Assembly: GCF_004745595.1 (NCBI RefSeq)
Contig: NZ_SRLH01000006.1
Location: 124,001-188,000 of the forward strand
From: Flavobacterium humi
GTDB lineage: Bacteria; Bacteroidota; Bacteroidia; Flavobacteriales; Flavobacteriaceae
Direction of reading: 5' to 3'
Length of the DNA: 64,000 nucleotides
Position numbers and translations under genes: made by a program. Positions 16,420 through 24,682 of this stretch are shown piece after piece; the stretch's first letter is position 1; each line of letters begins with the position of its first letter. The notes under the pieces are model-generated. The model saw nothing but the letters and a program-made list of their open reading frames with translations. It was not told where the DNA came from and searched no databases.

Positions 16420-18594
16420 ATGAAAATAGTACAAAAATTACTTTTATTTCTCTTATTTGCTTCGTTTTCAGCGATAGGACAACAAAAAATTACACTTGAG
16501 GAAATATGGAGCGGCGCTTTCAGGACGCAGGGAATGACCGAATTGGAAGCGATGAAGAACACCAACCAGTACACTGTACTCAATGCAGACAGGGCTTCTA
16601 ATTCTTCGCAAATCGATTTGTATGACTTCGCTACCTTAAACAAGGTTTCGACCCTTATTGATTCCAAAAATTTCCCGGAACTGGAAGGGGTTGACAGTTA
16701 TACGTTCAGTAAAGACGAAAAGAAAATCCTGATCGCCAATAATTCGGACCAGATTTTCCGCCATTCGTTCGTTGCGGACTATTTCATTTACGATACGGCG
16801 TCCAAAACGCTGACAAAATTAGCGGACCATAAAGTGCAGGAACCGACTTTTTCTCCTGATGGAACCAAGGTTGGATATGCCTACCAGAATAATTTGTATG
16901 TGTATGATATAGCTTCAAAAAAACAGACCCAGATTACGACAGACGGAAAGAAAAATGCCGTTATCAACGGTGTTACGGATTGGGTTTATGAAGAAGAGTT
17001 TTCTTTTGTACGTGCTTTCGACTGGAATGCTGCAAACGACAAAATTGCCTATATCCGTTTTGATGAAACTGACGTTCCTGAATTCTCCATGGATATGTAC
17101 CTGCAAGGGTTGTACCCAACAAAAGATACTTTCAAATATCCGAAAGCGGGAGAGAAGAACGCGGTTGTTTCCCTGCATATCTATGATGTGAAAACAGGAA
17201 CTACAAAGAAAATCAATTTAGGGAATTACAATGATTTCTATATCGCCAGGATGCAATGGACCAACGAAGCCAATACGTTATGTGCCCAGGTGCTCAACCG
17301 CCATCAGGACAATCTTGACCTGCTGTTTGTTGACGGTAATTCGGGAGTAGCCAAAGTGGTGCTGAACGAAAAGGACAAAGCTTATGTAGATGTGACCGAT
17401 AACCTGACCTTTTTAAAAGACAACAGTTTTATCTGGACTTCCGAAAAAGACGGGTTTAACCATATTTACCATTACGATAAAAACGGGAAGCTGAAAAACC
17501 AGATCACGAAAGGGAACTGGGAAGTGACCAGTTACTATGGTTTCGATGAAAAATCAGGGACTATTTATTACCAGTCGGTAGAGAACGGTTCTATTAACCG
17601 TGATGTGTACAGCATCAAGCTCAACGGGACCGCTAAAACCCGCCTAACTTCCATGACCGGTACAAACAATGCGACTTTCAGCCCTAATTTCCAATATTTC
17701 ATTAATTCGTTTTCGAGTGCTAAAAACGCGCCGAGGTTTACGTTGAACGAATCCTCCACAGGAAAATTGATCAAGACGATTGTTTCCAATGATGCTTTGG
17801 AAACGAAATTGTCCAAATACTACGATTTGCCTTCCAAAGAATTTTTCGAGGTAACGACTTCAAAAGGTAATAAATTAAATGCCTGGATGATCAAACCGAA
17901 AAATTTTGATGCTTCCAAAAAATATCCTGTATTCATGTATCAATATTCCGGCCCGGGATCGCAACAGGTAAATAACGACTGGAACAGTTCCGACGATTAT
18001 TGGTTTATGATGTTGGCCGAACAAGGTTACATTGTGGCTTGCGTGGACGGACGCGGTACTGGTTTTAAAGGAGCCGAATTCAAGAAATGCACCCAAAAGG
18101 AATTAGGGAAATTTGAAGTGGAAGACCAGATCGAAGCAGCAAAAGTATTCGGAAGCTATGCGTATGTGGATAAATCAAGAATCGGTATTTTCGGCTGGTC
18201 GTATGGAGGTTTCATGGCTTCGAATTGTATTTTCCAGGGTGCCGATGTTTTTAAAACCGCCATTGCCGTTGCCCCGGTAACGAGCTGGAGGTATTATGAT
18301 AGCATTTACACCGAAAGATATATGCAGACGCCGCAGGAAAATGCCAGCGGTTACGATAACAATTCACCGATTAACCATGTGAGCAAGCTGAAAGGGAATT
18401 TCCTTCTGATCCATGGAAGCGGGGATGACAATGTGCATGTGCAGAACACTATGAAAATGGTGGAAGCCCTTGTACAGGCCAACAAACAATTCGATATGGC
18501 GATCTATCCGGACAAAAACCACGGTATTTACGGCGGGAAAACGCGTTTGCAATTGTATACCAAAATGACGAATTTCATCAAAGAGAAACTATAA
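16420..18594 (+). CDS. S9 family prolyl/dipeptidyl peptidase (DPP-IV-like)
   Basis: The start at 16420 gives MKIVQKLLLFLLFASFSAIGQ, a clean signal peptide; an upstream in-frame ATG at 16372 would add 16 unlikely residues. The mature enzyme has a DPP-IV beta-propeller, including DWVYEEEFSFVRAFDW, the double-glutamate motif that binds the substrate N-terminus. The C-terminal alpha/beta-hydrolase carries the nucleophile in GWSYGG (Ser594), the acid in GSGDDNVH and the histidine in PDKNHGIYGG. It cleaves dipeptides, mostly Xaa-Pro, in the periplasm or at the cell surface. Directly downstream are three POT peptide transporters, so this is a peptide-use unit. Confidence 0.95.
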   Translation: MKIVQKLLLFLLFASFSAIGQQKITLEEIWSGAFRTQGMTELEAMKNTNQYTVLNADRASNSSQIDLYDFATLNKVSTLIDSKNFPELEGVDSYTFSKDEKKILIANNSDQIFRHSFVADYFIYDTASKTLTKLADHKVQEPTFSPDGTKVGYAYQNNLYVYDIASKKQTQITTDGKKNAVINGVTDWVYEEEFSFVRAFDWNAANDKIAYIRFDETDVPEFSMDMYLQGLYPTKDTFKYPKAGEKNAVVSLHIYDVKTGTTKKINLGNYNDFYIARMQWTNEANTLCAQVLNRHQDNLDLLFVDGNSGVAKVVLNEKDKAYVDVTDNLTFLKDNSFIWTSEKDGFNHIYHYDKNGKLKNQITKGNWEVTSYYGFDEKSGTIYYQSVENGSINRDVYSIKLNGTAKTRLTSMTGTNNATFSPNFQYFINSFSSAKNAPRFTLNESSTGKLIKTIVSNDALETKLSKYYDLPSKEFFEVTTSKGNKLNAWMIKPKNFDASKKYPVFMYQYSGPGSQQVNNDWNSSDDYWFMMLAEQGYIVACVDGRGTGFKGAEFKKCTQKELGKFEVEDQIEAAKVFGSYAYVDKSRIGIFGWSYGGFMASNCIFQGADVFKTAIAVAPVTSWRYYDSIYTERYMQTPQENASGYDNNSPINHVSKLKGNFLLIHGSGDDNVHVQNTMKMVEALVQANKQFDMAIYPDKNHGIYGGKTRLQLYTKMTNFIKEKL

Positions 18595-18629
18595 TTTTTT
18601 TAAATATTTTACTAACCAAAAACAATAAA

Positions 18630-20345
18630 ATGAGTGAAACAACAGTAAAAAAAGGACATCCAAAAGGGCTTTGGGTACTATTCGGAACGGAGATGTGGGA
18701 ACGGTTCAATTTCTATGGAATGAGAGCATTGCTTACATTGTTTATGGTAAATTCTCTATTGATAAAAGAAGCTGATTCAGCAATTATTTATGGTGGGTTT
18801 TTAGCTTTATGTTATTTAACACCGCTTTTAGGAGGTTTTATCTCGGACAGATTCTTCGGGAACAGAAACTGTATCATGCTTGGCGGAATGATGATGGCCG
18901 TGGGCCAGTTTTTATTGTTTTTAAGCGCTTCAACATTTTCGACTAACTTAGGAGGTGCCAAAACTTTTATGTGGTTGGCTTTGTTTATTATTATTTTCGG
19001 TAACGGATTTTTCAAGCCGAATATTTCCAGTATGGTAGGAAGTTTGTATCCAAAACAAGAAAAAAGCAAACTGGATTCTGCCTTTACCATATTTTATATG
19101 GGGATCAATATTGGGGCATTTTTGGGTCAATTCATCTGTCCTTATTTAGGAGATGTAAAAGATGATGCGGGTGTAAGGGATATCTTTGCATTCAAGTGGG
19201 GTTTCCTTGCCGCTTCTATTGCCATGATCATCGGGACAATAACGTTCTTTATCCTTAAGAATAAATATGTAGTGACTCCTGAAGGAAGGCCTATTGGAGG
19301 ATTGCCAAAACACAATACTACCGAAGATTTTGAGGATGGTGAAACGCAAACGGCACATTTTACAGGTAAATCAATTGGTATTGCTATTGCATTATTTGCG
19401 GCTCTGTTTTTTGTTTTCCGATATTTATTAGTGGGTGAATTTGGTGTTACTTCTGTAGAAATGGGCCAGTTGATTAAAGGGATTATCTATCCATTTATCT
19501 ATTCTGCCGGTATTGCCTTAGCGTATTTAATTATGAGTTCTGCAGAAAATAAAGTGGAAAGACAAAGAATATGGGTAATTTACATCGTATCTTTCTTTAT
19601 AATATTTTTCTGGGCAGCATTTGAACAGGCAGGTTCTTCATTGACGTTCATTGCTGACAATCAAACGGACAGACATATCTTCGGTTGGGACATGCCTCCT
19701 TCCATGGTGCAGATTTTTAATGGGTTATTCGTAGTCGCATTGGCTTTGCCTTTCAGTTTGTTATGGGATAAATTAAGAGCCAAAGATAAAGAGCCGGTTT
19801 CTCCCCTAAAACAAGCAATTGGTCTTGCTTTGATCGCTTTAAGTTATTTTATCATTGCGCATAACGTAAAAGATTTGGGCAACTCGGGATTATTAGCCAT
19901 TAAATGGTTGATGTTATTATACTTAATCCAAACTATGGGTGAGCTTTGTTTATCTCCTATCGGATTGTCATTGGTAGGTAAATTGGCCCCTAAAAGATTT
20001 GCATCGTTGCTTTATGGTGTATTCTTTATTTCAAATGCTGCCGGATATGCTTTGGCGGGTTCATTAGGAGCTATTATCCCTGCAACAGGAGATAAGTTTG
20101 CAAAAGCATCAAAATTAGGAGTAAACCTTCAGGATGTATTGGATAAGAAGATAACGCTAACCCCTGAGCAGGTTGCTTTATTTGAAAAAGAGCAATTGCC
20201 TCTCGCAAATACTTCATTTGCAGGGTTTGAAATCCATAATTTATATGAATTCTTCATGGTATTTGTTGTTCTTTGTGGTATTGCAGCTGTAATCTTGGCA
20301 ATACTCTCTCCGCGTTTAAAGAAAATGATGAACGGAGTACAATAA
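18630..20345 (+). CDS. POT-family peptide MFS transporter 1
   Basis: The 571-residue membrane protein carries the POT proton-coupling signature ExxERFxxY as EMWERFNFYGMR, the DRFFGNR loop and the FFKPNISSMVGSLY motif of proton-dependent oligopeptide transporters. About 12-14 membrane helices are apparent. It imports di- and tripeptides with protons through the inner membrane. It begins 35 bp after the DPP-IV-like gene and is first of three tandem POT paralogues, probably co-transcribed. Confidence 0.95.
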   Translation: MSETTVKKGHPKGLWVLFGTEMWERFNFYGMRALLTLFMVNSLLIKEADSAIIYGGFLALCYLTPLLGGFISDRFFGNRNCIMLGGMMMAVGQFLLFLSASTFSTNLGGAKTFMWLALFIIIFGNGFFKPNISSMVGSLYPKQEKSKLDSAFTIFYMGINIGAFLGQFICPYLGDVKDDAGVRDIFAFKWGFLAASIAMIIGTITFFILKNKYVVTPEGRPIGGLPKHNTTEDFEDGETQTAHFTGKSIGIAIALFAALFFVFRYLLVGEFGVTSVEMGQLIKGIIYPFIYSAGIALAYLIMSSAENKVERQRIWVIYIVSFFIIFFWAAFEQAGSSLTFIADNQTDRHIFGWDMPPSMVQIFNGLFVVALALPFSLLWDKLRAKDKEPVSPLKQAIGLALIALSYFIIAHNVKDLGNSGLLAIKWLMLLYLIQTMGELCLSPIGLSLVGKLAPKRFASLLYGVFFISNAAGYALAGSLGAIIPATGDKFAKASKLGVNLQDVLDKKITLTPEQVALFEKEQLPLANTSFAGFEIHNLYEFFMVFVVLCGIAAVILAILSPRLKKMMNGVQ

Positions 20346-20422
20346 CTCTATTAAAAAATATTTTTATATCTTTCAAGCCTGTAACGTTGTTGCAGGCTTT
20401 TTATTTTAATACCAGGAAAATT

Positions 20423-22081
20423 ATGTGGAAAACTCACCCGAAAGCGTTGCCTTATTTGTTTTTGTCTGAAATGTGGGAGCGTTTCGGTTATTATCTGATG
20501 ATTGGGATTTTTACGCTGTACCTAAAAGATGTGCAGACAGGATTCGCCATGACCGAAAAAGAAGCCGCCGACCTATACGGGACTTACATCGCACTGGTTT
20601 TTTTAACGCCATTTATCGGAGGCCTTGTCGCAGACCGTTACCTGGGCTATCGAAAATCGATTATCATTGGAGGTATCCTCATGTCTGCCGGTTATTTTAT
20701 GATGGGAATCCACAGCATTACCATGTTGTATGTCGCGATGACCTTTGTCATTGTAGGAAATGGTTTCTTCAAGCCGAATATTTCCACGTTGCTTGGGAAT
20801 TTCTATAATGAAGAAAAGTTTAAAGAAAAGAAAGACGAAGGGTACAACATATTTTATATGGGAATCAATCTTGGGGCTACGATCTGTAATTTCTTCGGTG
20901 CCGTGCTCTATAACGCTTACGGCTGGTCGTGGGCTTTTGCGGCGGCTGGAGTAGGGATGCTGATAGGTGTTATGGTTTTTATGTTAGGAACCAAACATTA
21001 TGTTGGCAAGGACGAGAAAAAAGGAGTGCAGGAAGGGGATATGCCTTTCTGGAAGATTGTGGCTTTCATCCTGGTGCCTTCTGTTGTTTTCGGGGTGATT
21101 GGGTGGATGCTTAAAGGTGTGGCTTCAGATGCCAATCCGGACAGTTACATTTTCGGTTCCGATAGCACGGATGCCTTTATTTTTGCCTGCATACCCGTTA
21201 TATTCTTTTACGGAAGTTTGTATTTCAAGGCGAAAGAACAGGACAAAAGGCCTATCGGTGCTTTATTGGCTATTTTTGCGGTAGTAATTCTTTTCTGGGC
21301 TGTATTTAAATTGAACGGTTCGGCTTTGACAACCTGGGCAGACCGTTATACAGACAGAGAGCTGACTGGCGTTTCAGAATCGGTGTTCAGCGGGTTGAAA
21401 CTATCCAAGGAAGTCGAATTCAAAAAAGATTCCATCGAATTGTACGATGAAAATTTCCGCCTTCAGAAAGAAAACGGGATTGTACAGAAAGAAGTCAATT
21501 ATCCTTTATATTTCAGGAATGTGGCCGAAAACAAAAAACCGGCTGAAGGATCTAAAATAAGCCTTTGGGCTACCAATCTCAGCCAGTCGATCAACCCGTT
21601 CTGGGTCATTGTACTCACACCATTGGTCGTTGCTTTTTTTACTTTTTTGCGCAACAGGCAAAAGGAACCGAGCACGCCTACCAAAATCGCTTTCGGATTA
21701 CTCATTTCCGCCTTGTCGGTTTTAGTGATGGTCGCTGCTGTCAAAATGGGCGATAACGGAACCCAGAAAGTAAGCGTTTGGTGGCTGGTGGCAAATTATG
21801 GGGTAATAACCATAGGGGAATTGTTCTTAAGCCCGATGGGATTGTCGATAGTGTCCAAACTAAGCCCGGCAAACATCACATCTTTAATGATGGGAGGATG
21901 GTTCCTGGCTACGTCAATAGGAAATAAATTAAGCGGTGTCCTGGCCAGTATGTGGGATACCTATGAAAATAAAGCGGATTTCTTCTGGGTAAATTTCGGG
22001 TTGCTGCTTTTTGCGACCCTTCTGATGTTTGCCTTGCTGAAACAGTTGAATAAAGTAATGAAAGAAAAAGGAATAAATTAA
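20423..22081 (+). CDS. POT-family peptide MFS transporter 2
   Basis: The ATG at 20423, which follows CCAGGAAAATT, gives 552 residues beginning MWKTHPKALPYLFLSEMWERFGYY. An open frame extends upstream to 20273 within the previous gene but is not likely to be used. It has the ExxERFxYY signature, DRYLGYRKS loop and FFKPNISTLLGNFY. It differs from its two neighbours by a long hydrophilic insert (about residues 325-375, rich in Lys and Glu) before the later helices. This divergence suggests a different substrate range from POT 1 and POT 3. Confidence 0.93.
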   Translation: MWKTHPKALPYLFLSEMWERFGYYLMIGIFTLYLKDVQTGFAMTEKEAADLYGTYIALVFLTPFIGGLVADRYLGYRKSIIIGGILMSAGYFMMGIHSITMLYVAMTFVIVGNGFFKPNISTLLGNFYNEEKFKEKKDEGYNIFYMGINLGATICNFFGAVLYNAYGWSWAFAAAGVGMLIGVMVFMLGTKHYVGKDEKKGVQEGDMPFWKIVAFILVPSVVFGVIGWMLKGVASDANPDSYIFGSDSTDAFIFACIPVIFFYGSLYFKAKEQDKRPIGALLAIFAVVILFWAVFKLNGSALTTWADRYTDRELTGVSESVFSGLKLSKEVEFKKDSIELYDENFRLQKENGIVQKEVNYPLYFRNVAENKKPAEGSKISLWATNLSQSINPFWVIVLTPLVVAFFTFLRNRQKEPSTPTKIAFGLLISALSVLVMVAAVKMGDNGTQKVSVWWLVANYGVITIGELFLSPMGLSIVSKLSPANITSLMMGGWFLATSIGNKLSGVLASMWDTYENKADFFWVNFGLLLFATLLMFALLKQLNKVMKEKGIN

Positions 22082-22085
22082 AAAC

Positions 22086-23570
22086 ATGGAAAATAAATTA
22101 ACAATTGAACAAATTCAGGATTTTGAAGGGAAGTACCCAAAACAGCTTTGGTATCTATTTACCGTAGAGATGTGGGAGCGTTTTTGCTTCTATGGGATGC
22201 GGGGCGTACTTACTTTTTTTATGGTAGACCAGTTGCTGCTTAAAGACGATGCTGCAAACCTGCAATACGGTGCAATCCAGGCTTTTGTTTATGCTTTTAC
22301 TTTTATCGGAGGGATATTTGCAGACAAGGTTTTAGGATTCAGGAAGTCTTTGTTTTTTGGAGGGATGGTGATGATTTTAGGGAATTTGTTGATTGCTTTT
22401 GCACCACAGCAGTTGTTTTATTTCGGGATTGCCTTTTCCATTATCGGGACAGGTTTCTTTAAACCGAATATTTCTTCCATGGTTGGGGAATTGTACCACG
22501 AAGGCGACGGAAGGAGAGATGCCGGCTACGGAATGTTTTACGCTGGGATAAATATCGGTGGATTGCTGGGCGGAGCCCTGTGTATTTATTTAGGGAAATA
22601 CTATTCATGGTCACTTTGCTTTCTTGCAGCCGCCATCGTAATGACTTTAGGGCTGCTTACCTTCTTGTTTACCAAAAAACACCTTGGTCCAATCGGGGAT
22701 TCTCCGTTATTGGCACTTCCGGATTCGAAACGTAAAATCAGGGAGATTTCGGTTTATTTAGGGTCGTTGTTGAGTATACCTTTGATTTTTATCATGGTAA
22801 AAAATACGGATTATACGGATTATTTCATGTATTCCATCGGTATAATTGCGGTGGCTTATTTTATGTATGAAGTCATCAAAACAGGGAATACGAGTGTGCA
22901 GAAGAAACTTATGGCGGCCTTCCTGTTCATCTTCTTCTACTTTTTGTTTAATGCGATTTATGAGCAGAGCGGCGGGTCGCTTTCGTTGTTTGCCAAAGAT
23001 AATCTGAGCCATAATCTATTGTTCTTCAACATTGATCCTAATGTGGTAAACAATAGTTCCAATACACTGTTTGTAGTGGTCTTAAGTCCAATAATCGGAT
23101 TGTTGTGGCTGTGGCTTGCCAAGATAAAACTGGAACCGAACACCTTGATAAAATTCGGAATCGGGTTTTTATTCCTTTCCGCCTCGTTTTATATCTTTTA
23201 TTATACTAAGTTTTTTGCCAATGCCGAAGGGATAACTTCTTTGAATGTATTTACCTTTGCATACTTTGTCACAACTATCGGAGAGTTATGTTTAGGACCT
23301 ATCGGGATGTCGATCATTACCAAACTGGCCCCGAAAAAATTATTCGGGATGATGATGGGATTGTGGTTCCTTGCCAGTGCTTTCGGGCAATTGGCAGCCG
23401 GTAAACTGGGCGCTGAAATCTCAAGGTCAAACGAAGGGGCGACCTTGCTTTCCAAATTGCAGTCCTATACCGAAGGGTATTATCAATTGGCTGTATATTC
23501 TTTGGTAGCCGGGATTATTTTGATTGTGGCAAGCCCAATGATAAAAAAACTAATGCAGGGAGTGAAATAA
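22086..23570 (+). CDS. POT-family peptide MFS transporter 3
   Basis: This 494-residue transporter is more like POT 1 than POT 2: EMWERFCFYGMRGVLTFFM, DKVLGFRKS and FFKPNISSMVGELYH are preserved. It begins 5 bp after the stop of POT 2, which is clear evidence of co-transcription. It ends with the usual KKLMQGVK tail shared in part with POT 1 (KKMMNGVQ). Like the others it should import short peptides with protons. Confidence 0.94.
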   Translation: MENKLTIEQIQDFEGKYPKQLWYLFTVEMWERFCFYGMRGVLTFFMVDQLLLKDDAANLQYGAIQAFVYAFTFIGGIFADKVLGFRKSLFFGGMVMILGNLLIAFAPQQLFYFGIAFSIIGTGFFKPNISSMVGELYHEGDGRRDAGYGMFYAGINIGGLLGGALCIYLGKYYSWSLCFLAAAIVMTLGLLTFLFTKKHLGPIGDSPLLALPDSKRKIREISVYLGSLLSIPLIFIMVKNTDYTDYFMYSIGIIAVAYFMYEVIKTGNTSVQKKLMAAFLFIFFYFLFNAIYEQSGGSLSLFAKDNLSHNLLFFNIDPNVVNNSSNTLFVVVLSPIIGLLWLWLAKIKLEPNTLIKFGIGFLFLSASFYIFYYTKFFANAEGITSLNVFTFAYFVTTIGELCLGPIGMSIITKLAPKKLFGMMMGLWFLASAFGQLAAGKLGAEISRSNEGATLLSKLQSYTEGYYQLAVYSLVAGIILIVASPMIKKLMQGVK

Positions 23571-23619
23571 AATTTGTAACTTCGGCATTGTTTTTGATAT
23601 TTATATAAAAAAAATACTC

Positions 23620-24075
23620 ATGAAGAAAATACTTTTAGCACTGTTTTTGTTGCTAGGAACCTTATCAATACAAGCGCAGGAGATTAGATGGATGTCACTG
23701 GATGAAGCATTGGCCAAACAAAAGAAGAACCCAAAGCCTATCCTTATGAATGTATATACAGATTGGTACGGGCCGTGTAAGATGATGGATGCCAATACCT
23801 TTCATGATGCTGCGGTTGCTGATTTTATCAATAAGAATTATTATGCCGTGAAGTTTAACGCCGAAGGGAATTCTTCTGTAAATTACCAGGGCACCACATA
23901 TACAAATCCTGGCTATGACCCGAACAGGAAAGGAAGGAACAGCGCGCACGATTTGACAAAGTTCCTAAAAGTGCAGCAGTATCCGTCCATTTTTGTTATT
24001 GGCAAGACAGGAAGCGTTCAAACATCAATTGTAGGGTACAGGACACCGGAGCAATTATTAAGCGATTTACGATAA
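23620..24075 (+). CDS. Secreted thioredoxin-fold protein with a single active-site cysteine
   Basis: The 151-residue protein has a signal peptide ending in IQAQ (residue 20) and a thioredoxin fold. The active-site region reads DWYGPCKMM (48-56), so the usual first cysteine of WCxxC is Tyr50 and only Cys53 remains. The cis-proline segment QQYPSIFVI is preserved. A normal thiol-disulfide exchange reaction is therefore unlikely; a chaperone-like or glutathionylation-type role is possible. It follows the POT cluster, 49 bp after POT 3, and precedes a CGWC thioredoxin-like gene. Confidence 0.85.
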   Translation: MKKILLALFLLLGTLSIQAQEIRWMSLDEALAKQKKNPKPILMNVYTDWYGPCKMMDANTFHDAAVADFINKNYYAVKFNAEGNSSVNYQGTTYTNPGYDPNRKGRNSAHDLTKFLKVQQYPSIFVIGKTGSVQTSIVGYRTPEQLLSDLR

Positions 24076-24111
24076 TCAATAAAATAGTTTTTAACCATAA
24101 ATTTTGAATAT

Positions 24112-24669
24112 ATGAACAATTTTAAATATGCCTTGTTTTCAGTTCCGTTACTGATCGTTTTATGGTTAACTCCATTTCATGCTCCAAAGGCAAACAAAGC
24201 AGAAGGGACCGAGCTTGTCTGGTTGACTAACCTGGAAGATGCCCAAAAAATCTCTAAAAAAACAGGGAGGCCTATTTTTGCTAATTTTACCGGAAGCGAT
24301 TGGTGCGGATGGTGCCATAAATTAGCCAGGGAAGTCTTCAATACGCCGGAATTTAAGGAATGGTCAGACAAGAATGTCGTATTGCTGGAATTGGATTTTC
24401 CAAGGAATAAAGCCCTGGACGAAAAATTGAAAGCTCAAAACAATTCATTATTGCAGTTTTTCCAGGTGCAGGGATTCCCGACCATTTGGGTTTTTACTAT
24501 GGAAATGGATAAAACCACCAATAAATACACGATAAACCCAATTGGTAAGACCGGTTATTTAAACGGAGGCCCGAAAGTTTTTACCGAATCGGTTGATGGT
24601 ATGATCACGCAATACAAAACACAACAGAAGGAAAAATCCAAAGAGGAGAAAACGTCCAAAAAATCATAA
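24112..24669 (+). CDS. Thioredoxin-like protein with CGWC motif
   Basis: The 185-residue protein begins with a membrane/signal segment (about 7-22) and then a thioredoxin fold with SDWCGWCHKLAREVF (Cys65 and Cys68) and the cis-Pro segment VQGFPTIWVF. The C-terminus is a lysine/glutamate tail (KEKSKEEKTSKKS). The CxWC motif is found in DUF255/SoxW-type periplasmic reductases and disulfide handlers. It is next to a one-cysteine thioredoxin-fold gene, so the two may work on the same partner. The hairpin at 24694-24733 downstream should end this transcript. Confidence 0.87.
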   Translation: MNNFKYALFSVPLLIVLWLTPFHAPKANKAEGTELVWLTNLEDAQKISKKTGRPIFANFTGSDWCGWCHKLAREVFNTPEFKEWSDKNVVLLELDFPRNKALDEKLKAQNNSLLQFFQVQGFPTIWVFTMEMDKTTNKYTINPIGKTGYLNGGPKVFTESVDGMITQYKTQQKEKSKEEKTSKKS

Positions 24670-24682
24670 GGATCCCAGGGAT

